DNA of 64,000 nt from Desulfovibrio sp. Its GTDB lineage: Bacteria; Desulfobacterota; Desulfovibrionia; Desulfovibrionales; Desulfovibrionaceae. Made by a program: the position numbers and the translations under genes. Each line of letters opens with the position of its first letter. Positions within the stretch are counted from its first letter, which is position 1. Of the stretch, positions 18,009-26,159 are shown piece by piece. The notes below the pieces were generated by a model. That model ran no database searches and was not told the DNA's origin. It worked only from the letters and a program-made list of their open reading frames with translations. The stretch is from assembly GCA_016208105.1 (NCBI GenBank), contig JACQYS010000013.1, positions 62,001 through 126,000 on the forward strand. Reading direction: 5' to 3'.

Positions 18009-18866
18009 ATGACAGCCTCCACCGAGACGTCTCCTTTGAAAGATTCTCCCCTGATTCCCGAGCGCGTCTTCGGCATCATCGGCCATCCGCTGGGGCACAC
18101 CATGTCCCCGCTTCTGCACAATTGGGGGTTCACCCGCATGGGGATCAAGGCTTCCTACGTGGCCTTCCCCACACCGCCCGAACGCCTTGAGGCTATCATC
18201 CAAGCGGTGCGCACCCTGCCCGTTTCAGGACTCTCGGTCACCATCCCCCACAAGGAGGCTGTGATTCCCCTGCTGGACTCGGTGTCGCCGCTTGCCACCC
18301 AGACCGGAGCGGTAAACACCCTGGTCTGGGAGGACCACGCCCTTGTCGGCCACAATACGGATGTGGCCGGATTCGTGTCCCCGCTGCTTGAACGCGAGCA
18401 TATTCCCGCATCGGCCCTGGTCCTGGGAGCGGGCGGCGCGGCCAAGGCGGTGCTGGCCGGACTCTTTGACATCGGGGTGCGCAACGTCACAGTGGCCAAC
18501 CGGAACGTCGAACGGGCGACAGCACTTGCCGCGCAGTTTGGAGCGCACGCTGTGGGATGGGAGCGCCGCCACGGAGTGGAAGCGCATCTGGTGGTGAACA
18601 CCACGCCCATGGGCATGGCCGGCAAGGCCCAGGCTGACTCTCCCTTGCCGCAGGAATATTGGACCCCCGGGCATCTGGCCTACGACCTGGTGTACAACCC
18701 TCGTGAGACGGTCTTTTTGCGCCAAGCCAGGATCGCTGGGGCCGTCACCATCGACGGTCTTTCCATGTTCGCGGCCCAGGGGGCGGCCCAGTTCAAACTC
18801 TGGACCGGGCTCGACCTGCCAATGAGAGAAGTGAAGGAACTTTTGGCAAGTGCCTTGGGGGTATAA
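18009..18866 (+). CDS. aroE: shikimate dehydrogenase
   Basis: AroE reduces 3-dehydroshikimate to shikimate with NADPH in aromatic amino acid synthesis. The 285-residue protein has the substrate-binding GHPLGHTMSPLLHN, SVTIPHKEAV with the catalytic lysine, NTLVWED and HNTDVAGF, the NADP loop VLGAGGAAKAVL, and NTTPMGMAG. It is a single gene between two terminators. A degenerate shikimate-kinase-like gene lies 14 kb away, but there is no other aro gene here. Confidence 0.95.
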   Translation: MTASTETSPLKDSPLIPERVFGIIGHPLGHTMSPLLHNWGFTRMGIKASYVAFPTPPERLEAIIQAVRTLPVSGLSVTIPHKEAVIPLLDSVSPLATQTGAVNTLVWEDHALVGHNTDVAGFVSPLLEREHIPASALVLGAGGAAKAVLAGLFDIGVRNVTVANRNVERATALAAQFGAHAVGWERRHGVEAHLVVNTTPMGMAGKAQADSPLPQEYWTPGHLAYDLVYNPRETVFLRQARIAGAVTIDGLSMFAAQGAAQFKLWTGLDLPMREVKELLASALGV

Positions 18867-18943
18867 CCCTCAGAGAACATGCCTGCGGGCCAACACCTAC
18901 CAAGCTGTTCTGCTGGACATATTTCTTTTACAGGCCTCAATAC

Positions 18944-18976
18944 AAAAAGCCCCGAATGTTTCCATTCGGGGCTTCT
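18944..18976. terminator. bidirectional terminator between aroE and the transglycosylase gene
   Basis: A perfect 10-bp stem (GCCCCGAATG at 18949-18958 with CATTCGGGGC at 18963-18972) is flanked by an A-run on the left and TT-rich sequence on the right. It can serve both the plus-strand aroE and the minus-strand gene ending at 18998. Confidence 0.88.
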
Positions 18977-18997
18977 TCACTATCCTTCCTTCGAAAC

Positions 18998-20521
18998 TTA
19001 CGTCCCGGACCGCTTGATAACCTTGTACTTGGGGTTTGGATTTAGCTCGGTCTTCTCCACAGCCTTTTCGGCCGTCCTGTCGACCTGGGCCTCCTGCACG
19101 GGCTGGGACTTGCCAGAACCCGCCGCCTGGGCCTTGCCTGGGATCAGAAGGGGGGTCCCAGGAATCAAGGACTCCTTGGGGTTGGCCTTGTTGAAGCTTA
19201 TAAGCTCCTGCACGCCGATCCCTGTCTTCTGGGCCACTGTCTCCAGGGTGTCCCCCTTGCGCACAATGTACAGGGTGGGCTGAGCCAGCCCAACCGGAGC
19301 GCTCTGCGGGCTCGATGCCTGTGCGACAGCGGCAGGGGCGAACTTGCCGGGCTTCACCGGGTCATACGTTGCTCCGGCGTCCTGCGCGCACGCGGCCAGA
19401 GGAACCATGAGTTTCTTGCCGGGCATCGGGGCATCGAGGCCCTTGTTGGCGTCGCGCAGGAGATTTGCCGGGATGCCAGTCTCGCGCGAGAGCGTCCACC
19501 AGGTTTCACCGCCGCGCGCCAGACGCGCACCAGCGCTTGCCTTGCCCAGCGACGGATTGTCGACGAAGGCCAGGGCGGGCTGGGCCAGGCGCTTGGGCAC
19601 CCAGGCCGCGGTTACTCGGTCCGGAGGGCTCACCTGGCGGCGATAGGCGGGATTCAAGGCGTGGAACTGTTCCCAGGTAAGCCCCAGGTGATCGGCCAAG
19701 CCGGCCAGATCGGTCCCTGCCGGGATGCGTACTTCCTGAAGATCCTTGGATGCCCTCATGTCCGGAGCGGCAAAACCCAATTTTTTGGCGCTCTGGGTGA
19801 TCTTGAGCATGGCCAGGAACTTGGGCACGTAGTGGCGGGTTTCATCCTTGAGCGGAGCCGAGGACTTGACCAGGGTCTTGAACGACTGCTTGCCTGTGGC
19901 GGTCATGGCCCGGGAGATGGTTCCCTCGCCCGCGTTGTAGGCGGCCAAGGCCAGCTGCCAATCCCCGAACTGCTCATGCAGGGCTTTCAAGTAACGGGCC
20001 GCTGCCACTGTGGCCAGATAGGGGTCGCGGCGTTCGTCCAGCCACCAATCCACGGTGAGGCCGAAACGCCTGCCTGTGGCTGGCATGAACTGCCACATTC
20101 CCACCGCACCAGAGCTGGACACGGCCATGACGTTGTATCCGGATTCGATATAGGGCAGGGCCAGAAGGTCCTGGGGGAGTCGGTGGCTGGCCAGCACGGC
20201 GCGCACGTATTCGAGGTGGGGCTCGCTTCTGAGCATCCAGCGCTGCACGGTATCGCGCTTGTCGCGGGTGAAGCTCTGGAAAAAGAGTTTCACCTCTTCG
20301 GATTCTTCGGGACTTAAGTGGAAGGCGATGCCCACCTTGGAGTCAAGGGCCTGACGTTCGGCAGGAGTCAGAGGGCGGCCGCGGCTCTGTTTCAGGGCGC
20401 TCAGTTCGCTGATGTCCGGCTCCATGTTGGAAACCGGCTTGTGTTCGCGCGTGTTCACGGATGGACTCGCGCAGCCGGCCAGGATGATGAGGCAGAAGAT
20501 CGGAAGGAGCCGTGTGAGCAT
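18998..20521 (-). CDS. MltD-like membrane-bound lytic transglycosylase with LysM repeats
   Basis: A 507-residue outer-membrane lipoprotein that cleaves the glycan strands of peptidoglycan. From ATG 20521 there is a lipoprotein signal ending in LAGC. The SLT domain follows (about 100-250), with catalytic ESGYN, SSSGAVGMWQFMPATG and ALAAYNAGEGT. The C-terminus has LysM-type carbohydrate-binding repeats, the last reading YIVRKGDTLETVAQKTG. It is close to MltD in order of domains. It is transcribed alone and converges on aroE. Confidence 0.93.
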   Translation of the reverse strand: MLTRLLPIFCLIILAGCASPSVNTREHKPVSNMEPDISELSALKQSRGRPLTPAERQALDSKVGIAFHLSPEESEEVKLFFQSFTRDKRDTVQRWMLRSEPHLEYVRAVLASHRLPQDLLALPYIESGYNVMAVSSSGAVGMWQFMPATGRRFGLTVDWWLDERRDPYLATVAAARYLKALHEQFGDWQLALAAYNAGEGTISRAMTATGKQSFKTLVKSSAPLKDETRHYVPKFLAMLKITQSAKKLGFAAPDMRASKDLQEVRIPAGTDLAGLADHLGLTWEQFHALNPAYRRQVSPPDRVTAAWVPKRLAQPALAFVDNPSLGKASAGARLARGGETWWTLSRETGIPANLLRDANKGLDAPMPGKKLMVPLAACAQDAGATYDPVKPGKFAPAAVAQASSPQSAPVGLAQPTLYIVRKGDTLETVAQKTGIGVQELISFNKANPKESLIPGTPLLIPGKAQAAGSGKSQPVQEAQVDRTAEKAVEKTELNPNPKYKVIKRSGT

Positions 20522-20943
20522 TGTCTTACCCTCGTCCTTGAGGTTGATTCGCAAGGATGAGCATGCAATAGACAGACCAGTTATTACATTTCAGCATGTT
20601 ACATGCATCCGCTTTCTATTTTTACCGTGGTTCCCCTTAAACCGTTGGAAAACCGGCGGAACCCCCTCGAACGGCCGAACTCCTTCACCGAGAAGCACGT
20701 TCCACCTCCCAGGGAATCCCTGTCCAAATAAATCCGGCGTGCAGGAAGGTTGGACTCAGCCCTCCCCCATTGGCGCCACGCATTGGCTTAGGCCTTCTCC
20801 TCACCCGGGGGGACTCCCCTTGAGCCTCCTGTAAAAGTTATCACCCCCAATTTATGAGCCACCCCAGAGAGTGCCATGTTACCAACTGGAGCCGGATTTC
20901 CCTTATGGCAAAAGGCATCTCCGAGATTCGACATCACAAACGA
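20522..20943. other. 422-base intergenic region, content not recognised
   Basis: This is the leader side of the minus-strand transglycosylase gene and the downstream side of the AOR gene. I see no convincing gene, tRNA or riboswitch core. It is rich in short G/C runs (a GGGGGGACTCCCC near 20803). On the minus strand, a GTG near 20795 preceded by aggagg opens about 37 codons, but nothing supports it as a real protein. Confidence 0.3.
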
Positions 20944-20969
20944 AACCGCCGCCCTCTCGGGCGGCGGTT
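20944..20969 (-). terminator. terminator of the ferredoxin-AOR operon
   Basis: A perfect 11-bp stem (AACCGCCGCCC at 20944-20954 with GGGCGGCGGTT at 20959-20969) with a four-base loop. On the minus strand it is followed by tcgttt. It lies 43 bases past the AOR stop. Confidence 0.75.
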
Positions 20970-21011
20970 GTGGGTAAGAGCGTTCACGCTCTTCAAGCTG
21001 TGTCTTGCAAC

Positions 21012-22757
21012 CTATTGGGCCATCTTCCTGATCTCCAACGCGTACGCTTGCTGGAGGTCGCTCAAATACTGTGCGTCAATGGGCCCCTTCCAAGTAACCA
21101 CTTCCAGGTAGCGTTTGGGTATCTTCACCTGGTCCGGGTCGAAACCGGTTGCGAACTTGGTTTTCCAGCGCAGCCTTTGCACAGCTGCCGCGGCCGAATC
21201 CACTTTGGCGGCTGCCTCGGGATAGCCCATCACGTCCATGGCCTTGCCCAGGGCTTCCTCGGTGTAGGCCGAGCGGGCGAACAAACAGGAAACCATGCAC
21301 GTAAGAGCGCAGCGCTGGCGCTCGTCGTCCAGCATGAATTGCACGGCCTTGCCCACATCCTTGTCCTGGGACTTCTGGTCGTAGGAATAGCCCGCACTGT
21401 CCAGGTGGGAGTGGCGCATGCCCAGGGCCGAGGAGACGAAGAACACCTCGCCTGTGGCGTAGCCGGCCATCTCCTGGCCCAGAACGCAGGCATAGTCCTC
21501 GCCCTTGTAGCGCTTGGCCGCAGCCATGGTTCCTTTAGCCAGGAGCGTATAGAATTCGTTTGGCGGCGAACCCAGATGGACCAATGCGTCGCGGTAAGGC
21601 CCGGCGTCCCCGAACTTGAGCGGAACCAAGGTGTCGTCCTGGGTGACCGCGCCCTTTTCCATGGCCTCCGTGGCCCAGGCCAGGGCCACTCCACCGGAAA
21701 TGGCGTCCAGACCCTGGCGTTCGATTTCGTCCAGCACGGACAAAACATCTGATGCGTTCTCCATGCCCAGCATGGAACCGGTGGCAAACACCGGTTCGTG
21801 GTCGTAGGCCACTTGCCGGTAGAGCACGTCGTTGTCCTTGGCGAATTGCTCTCGCAAAAGCCCCACGTGGATGCACCCCACCGGACAGCCGGTGCAGGCG
21901 GTTTTTCTCAGCAATAATTCCCTGGCGAAAGTCTCGCCGGATATCTTGTCGATGCGCTCGTCGTCGTGGGTCGTCTGAAGGTTGCGCCAAGGAAGGGCCC
22001 GCATGCGGTTCATCACGGCCATGTTCTCGGCTGTGCCCAAATCGTGGTACTTCTTCATCATGGAGGTTGTGGTGAGCTGCATGTGGATGTCCTTATACAG
22101 CTCGGAGTAGGCCTTGCCCTCGGGCGCGGGCATGGCCGAACCACCCTCAACCATAATGCCCTTAAGATTTTTTGATCCCATCAGTGCGCCAGCTCCCAAA
22201 CGGCCGAAGTGGCGATAGGAATCAACGTTGATGCAGGCGAAGCTCGAGAGGTTCTCTCCGGCAGGACCTATGCGCATGAAGCTGCGGTGCCCCGCCCCCC
22301 CCGTGAACATCTTGCGAAGCATCTTGCCAGTGGTGAATACGTCCAAACCCTTGAGGTAATGAACATCCCGCAGCTCGAACTGCCTTATTCCTGCCCCAAG
22401 GCACGAGAGCGTGGGGGCCCGCCCTATCACCACCAGGGCGTCGATGTGCGCGAAACGCAGGGACAGGGCCAGGCGCCCGCCGGCGTGGGATTCGGCGTAG
22501 CGTTCGTTGTATGGCGATTTGAAGCCGCACACTGTCTTGCTCATCATTGGGAAACACCCGGTAAGGGGTCCGATGGCAAAAATCAGGGGCTGGGCAGGGT
22601 CCAGGGCTGGAGCTTCGGGCTTGCCGAACTCGCCGTACAGAGCTGCCGCCAGGCCTGACCCGCCCAGCACTTCGCGTTTGTCGCCAAAGCGGCGAAACCC
22701 ACCCTTGCCAGTGGAAAGGTCGGCCAGAAGGATGCGGAAGGAGTAATCAGTCTGCAT
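21012..22757 (-). CDS. aor: aldehyde:ferredoxin oxidoreductase (tungsten-pterin family)
   Basis: A 581-residue AOR-family enzyme that interconverts aldehydes and carboxylic acids with ferredoxin as electron carrier. It uses a tungsten (or molybdenum) bis-pyranopterin and one [4Fe-4S] cluster. The N-terminal domain has DLSTGKGGFRRFGDKREVLGG and the pterin-contact AGENLSSFACINVD. The cluster motif is CTGCPVGC, with a further cysteine in the C-terminal LTCMVSC region. ATG 22757 was chosen for its aggagg site 8 bases upstream. It overlaps the end of the ferredoxin gene by 11 bases, so the two are coupled and probably form the enzyme and its electron partner. Confidence 0.92.
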   Translation of the reverse strand: MQTDYSFRILLADLSTGKGGFRRFGDKREVLGGSGLAAALYGEFGKPEAPALDPAQPLIFAIGPLTGCFPMMSKTVCGFKSPYNERYAESHAGGRLALSLRFAHIDALVVIGRAPTLSCLGAGIRQFELRDVHYLKGLDVFTTGKMLRKMFTGGAGHRSFMRIGPAGENLSSFACINVDSYRHFGRLGAGALMGSKNLKGIMVEGGSAMPAPEGKAYSELYKDIHMQLTTTSMMKKYHDLGTAENMAVMNRMRALPWRNLQTTHDDERIDKISGETFARELLLRKTACTGCPVGCIHVGLLREQFAKDNDVLYRQVAYDHEPVFATGSMLGMENASDVLSVLDEIERQGLDAISGGVALAWATEAMEKGAVTQDDTLVPLKFGDAGPYRDALVHLGSPPNEFYTLLAKGTMAAAKRYKGEDYACVLGQEMAGYATGEVFFVSSALGMRHSHLDSAGYSYDQKSQDKDVGKAVQFMLDDERQRCALTCMVSCLFARSAYTEEALGKAMDVMGYPEAAAKVDSAAAAVQRLRWKTKFATGFDPDQVKIPKRYLEVVTWKGPIDAQYLSDLQQAYALEIRKMAQ

Positions 22758-23199
22758 CGGCGGCCTCCTGAGCCTCTGCGGCTCCACCCGTCTCGTGGGG
22801 GGATTTCACCAGTTCCAGGCAGTTGTGCGGGCAGAACGGAATGCAGCGGCCGCAGTGTATGCAGACATAGGGCAGGTTCGATTCCGGCTCCATGAAGATG
22901 GCATCCACGGGGCAGGCCTTGGCACATTCCCCGCAGCGGATGCACAGGGACTTGTCCACCTTCACCCCGCCCGACTTGCGCTGGGTGTAGGAGCCCGTCG
23001 GACAGGCCTTGACGCAGGGCGCCGGATCGCACGCCAGGCAAAGCTTTGCCTCAAAGCCCGTTGAAATTCCTCCGGAGGATACGATCCGGATGCCTGCGGT
23101 TGACCAGGAAATTCTCTGATTCACCAGTCGCGCACAGGCCAGCGAGCACGACTGGCAGCCTATGCAGCGCTCGATGCGCGTTGGTCGTAGTATTTTCAT
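22747..23199 (-). CDS. polyferredoxin partner of AOR (four [4Fe-4S] clusters)
   Basis: A 150-residue iron-sulfur protein with four cysteine clusters in order: CIGCQSCSLAC, CLACDPAPCVKACP, CIRCGECAKACP and CIHCGRCIPFCP. This is the layout of HycB/AOR-associated electron-transfer subunits. The ATG at 23199 has ggagaag upstream. It is the first gene of a two-gene operon and likely passes electrons between AOR and the ferredoxin pool or a membrane complex. The last residues are acidic and alanine-rich (EAQEAADAD). Confidence 0.9.
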   Translation of the reverse strand: MKILRPTRIERCIGCQSCSLACARLVNQRISWSTAGIRIVSSGGISTGFEAKLCLACDPAPCVKACPTGSYTQRKSGGVKVDKSLCIRCGECAKACPVDAIFMEPESNLPYVCIHCGRCIPFCPHNCLELVKSPHETGGAAEAQEAADAD

Positions 23200-23335
23200 T
23201 CGCTTCTCCGGGTTGGAATACTTCAGTCTTGTAGGCTTCCACGCCCGTGCGGTCAATGTATCGGATATGACACAACGTTGACGTTCCCCAACTCCATAGC
23301 CTAGAAGTTCCACAGACTTGCCTGAGGAGATAGCC

Positions 23336-23578
23336 ATGAAAATCCTTCGCACAGCACTGCTGATCGCCGCCGTTGCCGCCCTGTCCGCCTGCGCCAGCCC
23401 ACCTTACGCCAAGCAAGGCACTGCCCGGGGAGTAGCCATGGCCGACTACCAGGACTGCTATTCCAAGGGCTGTCTCGAACACTTCACCCCAGAGATCAAG
23501 GCCAGTGCCAACAAGTCCACCCGGGCTTGCATGAAGGCCCGCGGCTACTACGAAGTAGGCGATTTTCCTTGGTGGTAG
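23336..23578 (+). CDS. small lipoprotein of unknown function
   Basis: An 80-residue protein with a lipoprotein signal (ILRTALLIAAVAALSAC) and a short mature domain with three cysteines (C-YSKGC- and C near the end) and an aromatic C-terminus (FPWW). The ATG at 23336 has a gaggaga ribosome-binding site. It lies divergent from the ferredoxin-AOR operon and 47 bases before hflX. I do not recognise the family. Confidence 0.7.
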   Translation: MKILRTALLIAAVAALSACASPPYAKQGTARGVAMADYQDCYSKGCLEHFTPEIKASANKSTRACMKARGYYEVGDFPWW

Positions 23579-23625
23579 ACCAGGGCGCACCCACCTAGAA
23601 GCACAGGATCCAGACGAGGTTCCCC

Positions 23626-25290
23626 ATCGCCAGCAAAGTCCAAGGCAACACAGAAGGCCTGAAACCCAGCCAGCTTAAGGCCCTGGAGCGTCTCTACTCC
23701 AGGCGCTATCCTGTTCTTGGCGGATACACGTCCGACCAGGCTCGCGAGTTGGCCGCCATCTCCCACGGCATAGGGCGGCAAGTCGGCCTGCTGATCGACC
23801 GCAAGGGCCGCCCGGACATGGTCCTGGTGGGCGAACCACACGCCATCTATATCCCGGAACTGGCGCGCTCCCGGCTGGGCTCTGGCCGGCTGCGCGGCCT
23901 GCGCCTTCTCCATACACATCTCCACGACACAGGCCTCGACCAGGAAGACTTAACGGACATGCTTTTTTTGCGCCTGGATTCCGTGGCCGTACTCACCGTG
24001 GACGCCATGGCCTCTCCCGCTAAGCTCCAGGTGGCCCACCTGGTCCCCAAAACAGCGCCCGGAGACACCGGCAAGCCTTGGACAGTTTTGCCACCCGTAG
24101 CCTGGGACCACTCCGAAACGGATTTCGAAGCACTCACCCAGGCCCTGGAAGATGAATTCACCCGCACGGACCAGCCCGTGGCCGGGGCCGAGGAAGGGGT
24201 GGCCGGCCGAGCGCTGCTGGTGGGCGTGGGAAGCGCCCCGCGCATGGACCTGGAGTCCTCCCTGGATGAGCTCGAGGCCTTGGCCGAAACAGCCGGGCTC
24301 TCCATCACCGGCAGGGTCATCCAGCGCGTGCCGCAGGTGAACCCGCGAACAATCATCGGCAAGGGCAAGCTCTCCGAGCTTGAGATTCTGGCGCTGTCCA
24401 CCGGGGCGTCAGTGCTGCTCTTCGACGGGGAGCTGACCCCGGCTCAAATGAGAAACCTTGCCGATCTCACCGAACGCAAAATTCTCGACCGCACCCAGTT
24501 GATCCTTGATATTTTCGCCCAACGGGCGAACTCGCGCTCTGGCAAGCTCCAGGTGGAGATGGCCCAGCTCAAGTATACCCTCCCTAGGCTGGTGGGAAAA
24601 AACCTGGCCATGAGTCGGCTCATGGGAGGCATAGGCGGGCGCGGGCCTGGCGAGACGAAGCTCGAGATCGACCGCAGGCGCATTCGCGAGCGGTTGACCC
24701 GCATAAAAAGGGAGCTGACTGAACTGCGCAAGCAGCGCGCCCAGATCCGCGACAGGCGGGCCAAGGCCGGACTGCCCATCGTTTCCCTGGTTGGCTACAC
24801 CAACGCGGGCAAATCCACCCTTTTAAACACGCTCACACAATCAAGCGTCCTGGCCGAGAACAAACTCTTCGCCACTCTTGATCCGGTAAGCCGTCGGTTG
24901 CGCTTCCCGGAGGAGCGAGAACTGGTCCTCACGGACACCGTGGGTTTTATCCGCGAGCTTCCCAAAGAGCTCAAGGAAGCCTTCCAGGCCACCCTGGAAG
25001 AGCTGGCCAGCGCGGACCTGCTGGTTCAGGTGGCTGATGCCGGGCACCTGGAACTGGCCGCCCAGGTCGAAGCCGTGGACGCGATTCTCAAGGACATGGA
25101 GTTGGAAACCGTGCCCAGGCTTTTGGCTCTCAACAAATGGGACACCCTGGACGCCGGGCGCAGGGCCTGGGCGCTGGGCCGCTATCCTGAAGGGATTCCC
25201 ATCTCGGCAAAAAACCGCGAGACCCTGGAACCCTTGGTCCTGGAAATAGTCCGCTGCGTCGATTGGGAAAAAGGGGTTGCCAAGTCCTGA
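23626..25290 (+). CDS. hflX: GTPase HflX, probably starting at a non-standard ATC codon
   Basis: HflX is a GTPase that binds the 50S subunit and rescues stalled ribosomes. G-domain motifs are GYTNAGKSTLLN (G1), DTVGFIRELP (G3) and NKWD (G4); the HflX N-terminal domain and a coiled-coil precede them. The first standard start (TTG 23749) would cut off conserved N-terminal sequence (GNTEGLKPSQLKALERLY), which is open in frame back to a TAG. The only sensible start is ATC at 23626, six bases after acgagg, giving 554 residues. If ATC is not used, the sequence may carry a point error there. Confidence 0.85.
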   Translation: MASKVQGNTEGLKPSQLKALERLYSRRYPVLGGYTSDQARELAAISHGIGRQVGLLIDRKGRPDMVLVGEPHAIYIPELARSRLGSGRLRGLRLLHTHLHDTGLDQEDLTDMLFLRLDSVAVLTVDAMASPAKLQVAHLVPKTAPGDTGKPWTVLPPVAWDHSETDFEALTQALEDEFTRTDQPVAGAEEGVAGRALLVGVGSAPRMDLESSLDELEALAETAGLSITGRVIQRVPQVNPRTIIGKGKLSELEILALSTGASVLLFDGELTPAQMRNLADLTERKILDRTQLILDIFAQRANSRSGKLQVEMAQLKYTLPRLVGKNLAMSRLMGGIGGRGPGETKLEIDRRRIRERLTRIKRELTELRKQRAQIRDRRAKAGLPIVSLVGYTNAGKSTLLNTLTQSSVLAENKLFATLDPVSRRLRFPEERELVLTDTVGFIRELPKELKEAFQATLEELASADLLVQVADAGHLELAAQVEAVDAILKDMELETVPRLLALNKWDTLDAGRRAWALGRYPEGIPISAKNRETLEPLVLEIVRCVDWEKGVAKS

Positions 25291-25317
25291 GAAAGGCGGT
25301 AGGGCACTCTTCCTCGC

Positions 25318-25393
25318 GCCGAGGTAGCTCAGTTGGTAGAGCAGGGGACTGAAAATCCCCGTGTCGGCAGTTCAATTCTGTCCCTCGGCACCA
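25318..25393 (+). tRNA. tRNA-Phe (anticodon GAA)
   Basis: A 76-base cloverleaf with a 7-bp acceptor stem (GCCGAGG with CCTCGGC), D-arm GCTC..GAGC, anticodon stem GGGGA..TCCCC with GAA at 25351-25353, T-loop TTCAATT, and an encoded CCA at 25391-25393. A strong terminator follows directly. Confidence 0.97.
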
Positions 25394-25401
25394 CGAGTTT
25401 C

Positions 25402-25438
25402 AAGGGGTTACGGCAAAAAAGCCGTAACCCCTTTTTCG
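25402..25438 (+). terminator. terminator after tRNA-Phe
   Basis: A perfect 13-bp stem (25402-25414 with 25421-25433), AAAAAA loop, followed by a T-tract. Its 3' tail (25426-25441) is repeated at 26060-26075. Confidence 0.9.
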
Positions 25439-25696
25439 TGGCAGCTCGTTTTTCTCCCCACGCAGTTTCTCGCCATCCCATGATCTCATAGTCAATGTGT
25501 CTTTTCAGACCACCCTCCCCGTATGGCGGTACACTTCGAATAGCTGGAAAAGGAGCAGCCCCCACATGTGCCTTCCTCAGCTTCGATGTGCTGCTTACCC
25601 TTAGTGCATGCAAATAATTGCTTTGGCATCCAAACCGGGGTAACTTAGAGTATGAACTTCTTTTACTCACGGGGATGAACTCCCGCTGGAGGAAAT

Positions 25697-25912
25697 ATGA
25701 GCAAAATACTTTTTCTCATTATTGCAACAGCACTAATTCAAGGGTGTTCAGCATCCAGTAAACATGTCTATTTTCAAGACGGGTCCGAAGGTTTTAGGAT
25801 ACAGTGCGAAGGTGTAACTCCGTGTTACGACAAAGCTGGGACAATATGCGGAAAAAAAGGATTCACAACACTCGTACAGACAGTTGATGGAATGATAATT
25901 AAGTGTAGATAA
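25697..25912 (+). CDS. small AT-rich lipoprotein, unknown function
   Basis: A 71-residue protein with a clear lipoprotein signal (ILFLIIATALIQGC) and a short mature part with four cysteines (IQCEG, TPCYDK, TICGKK, KCR). The start has a strong ggaggaaat site. Its base composition and A/T-ending codons differ sharply from the neighbouring genes, and it sits inside a direct-repeat-bounded segment beside tRNA-Phe, so it was probably acquired horizontally. No family recognised. Confidence 0.7.
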   Translation: MSKILFLIIATALIQGCSASSKHVYFQDGSEGFRIQCEGVTPCYDKAGTICGKKGFTTLVQTVDGMIIKCR

Positions 25913-26017
25913 TTTATTCATATGTCTTTAACAAGTTCAACAAGTAGATTGATTAATATTGAGCACTTTCCTGCGAGCCCAGATCATCAGGGCAGTAATC
26001 CTTCTGTTGAGGTGTAA

Positions 26018-26040
26018 TTGTTCTGACAGATGTCAGACAA
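26018..26040 (+). terminator. weak hairpin downstream of the AT-rich lipoprotein gene
   Basis: CTGACA and TGTCAG arms with a two-base loop, extended by TTGT/ACAA across a one-base bulge. The following sequence is A/T-rich (ctattattgatttt) but has no clean T-tract. Confidence 0.35.
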
Positions 26041-26159
26041 CTATTATTGATTTTAAAGCAACCCCTTTTTCGCGGGTTCCAAGGCGTACCCATTGAAGCC
26101 TGCACAATTCCGGGCTACCTCATGCCCCTGACTCTCACTTCATCCAGGCGGTCCGCTTC

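Larger units (their letters stand above)
25426..26075 (+). repeat. direct repeat bounding an AT-rich 618-base insert beside tRNA-Phe
   Basis: AACCCCTTTTTCGTGG at 25426-25441 recurs as AACCCCTTTTTCGCGG at 26060-26075 (15 of 16 identical). The first copy is the tail of the tRNA-Phe terminator; the second has no hairpin before it. The DNA between is clearly richer in A and T than its surroundings and holds one small lipoprotein gene. This is the shape of a small insertion or island remnant next to a tRNA, though no integrase remains. From 25442 to 25696 I see no other feature. Confidence 0.45.

Noticed and set aside
20854-21111. An 85-residue plus-strand frame downstream of AOR
   Set aside because: It is antisense to the AOR 3' end and crosses the AOR terminator; no ribosome-binding site.
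25329-25670. A 113-residue minus-strand frame crossing tRNA-Phe
   Set aside because: Its C-terminal half is the antisense reading of the tRNA gene, a common spurious annotation.
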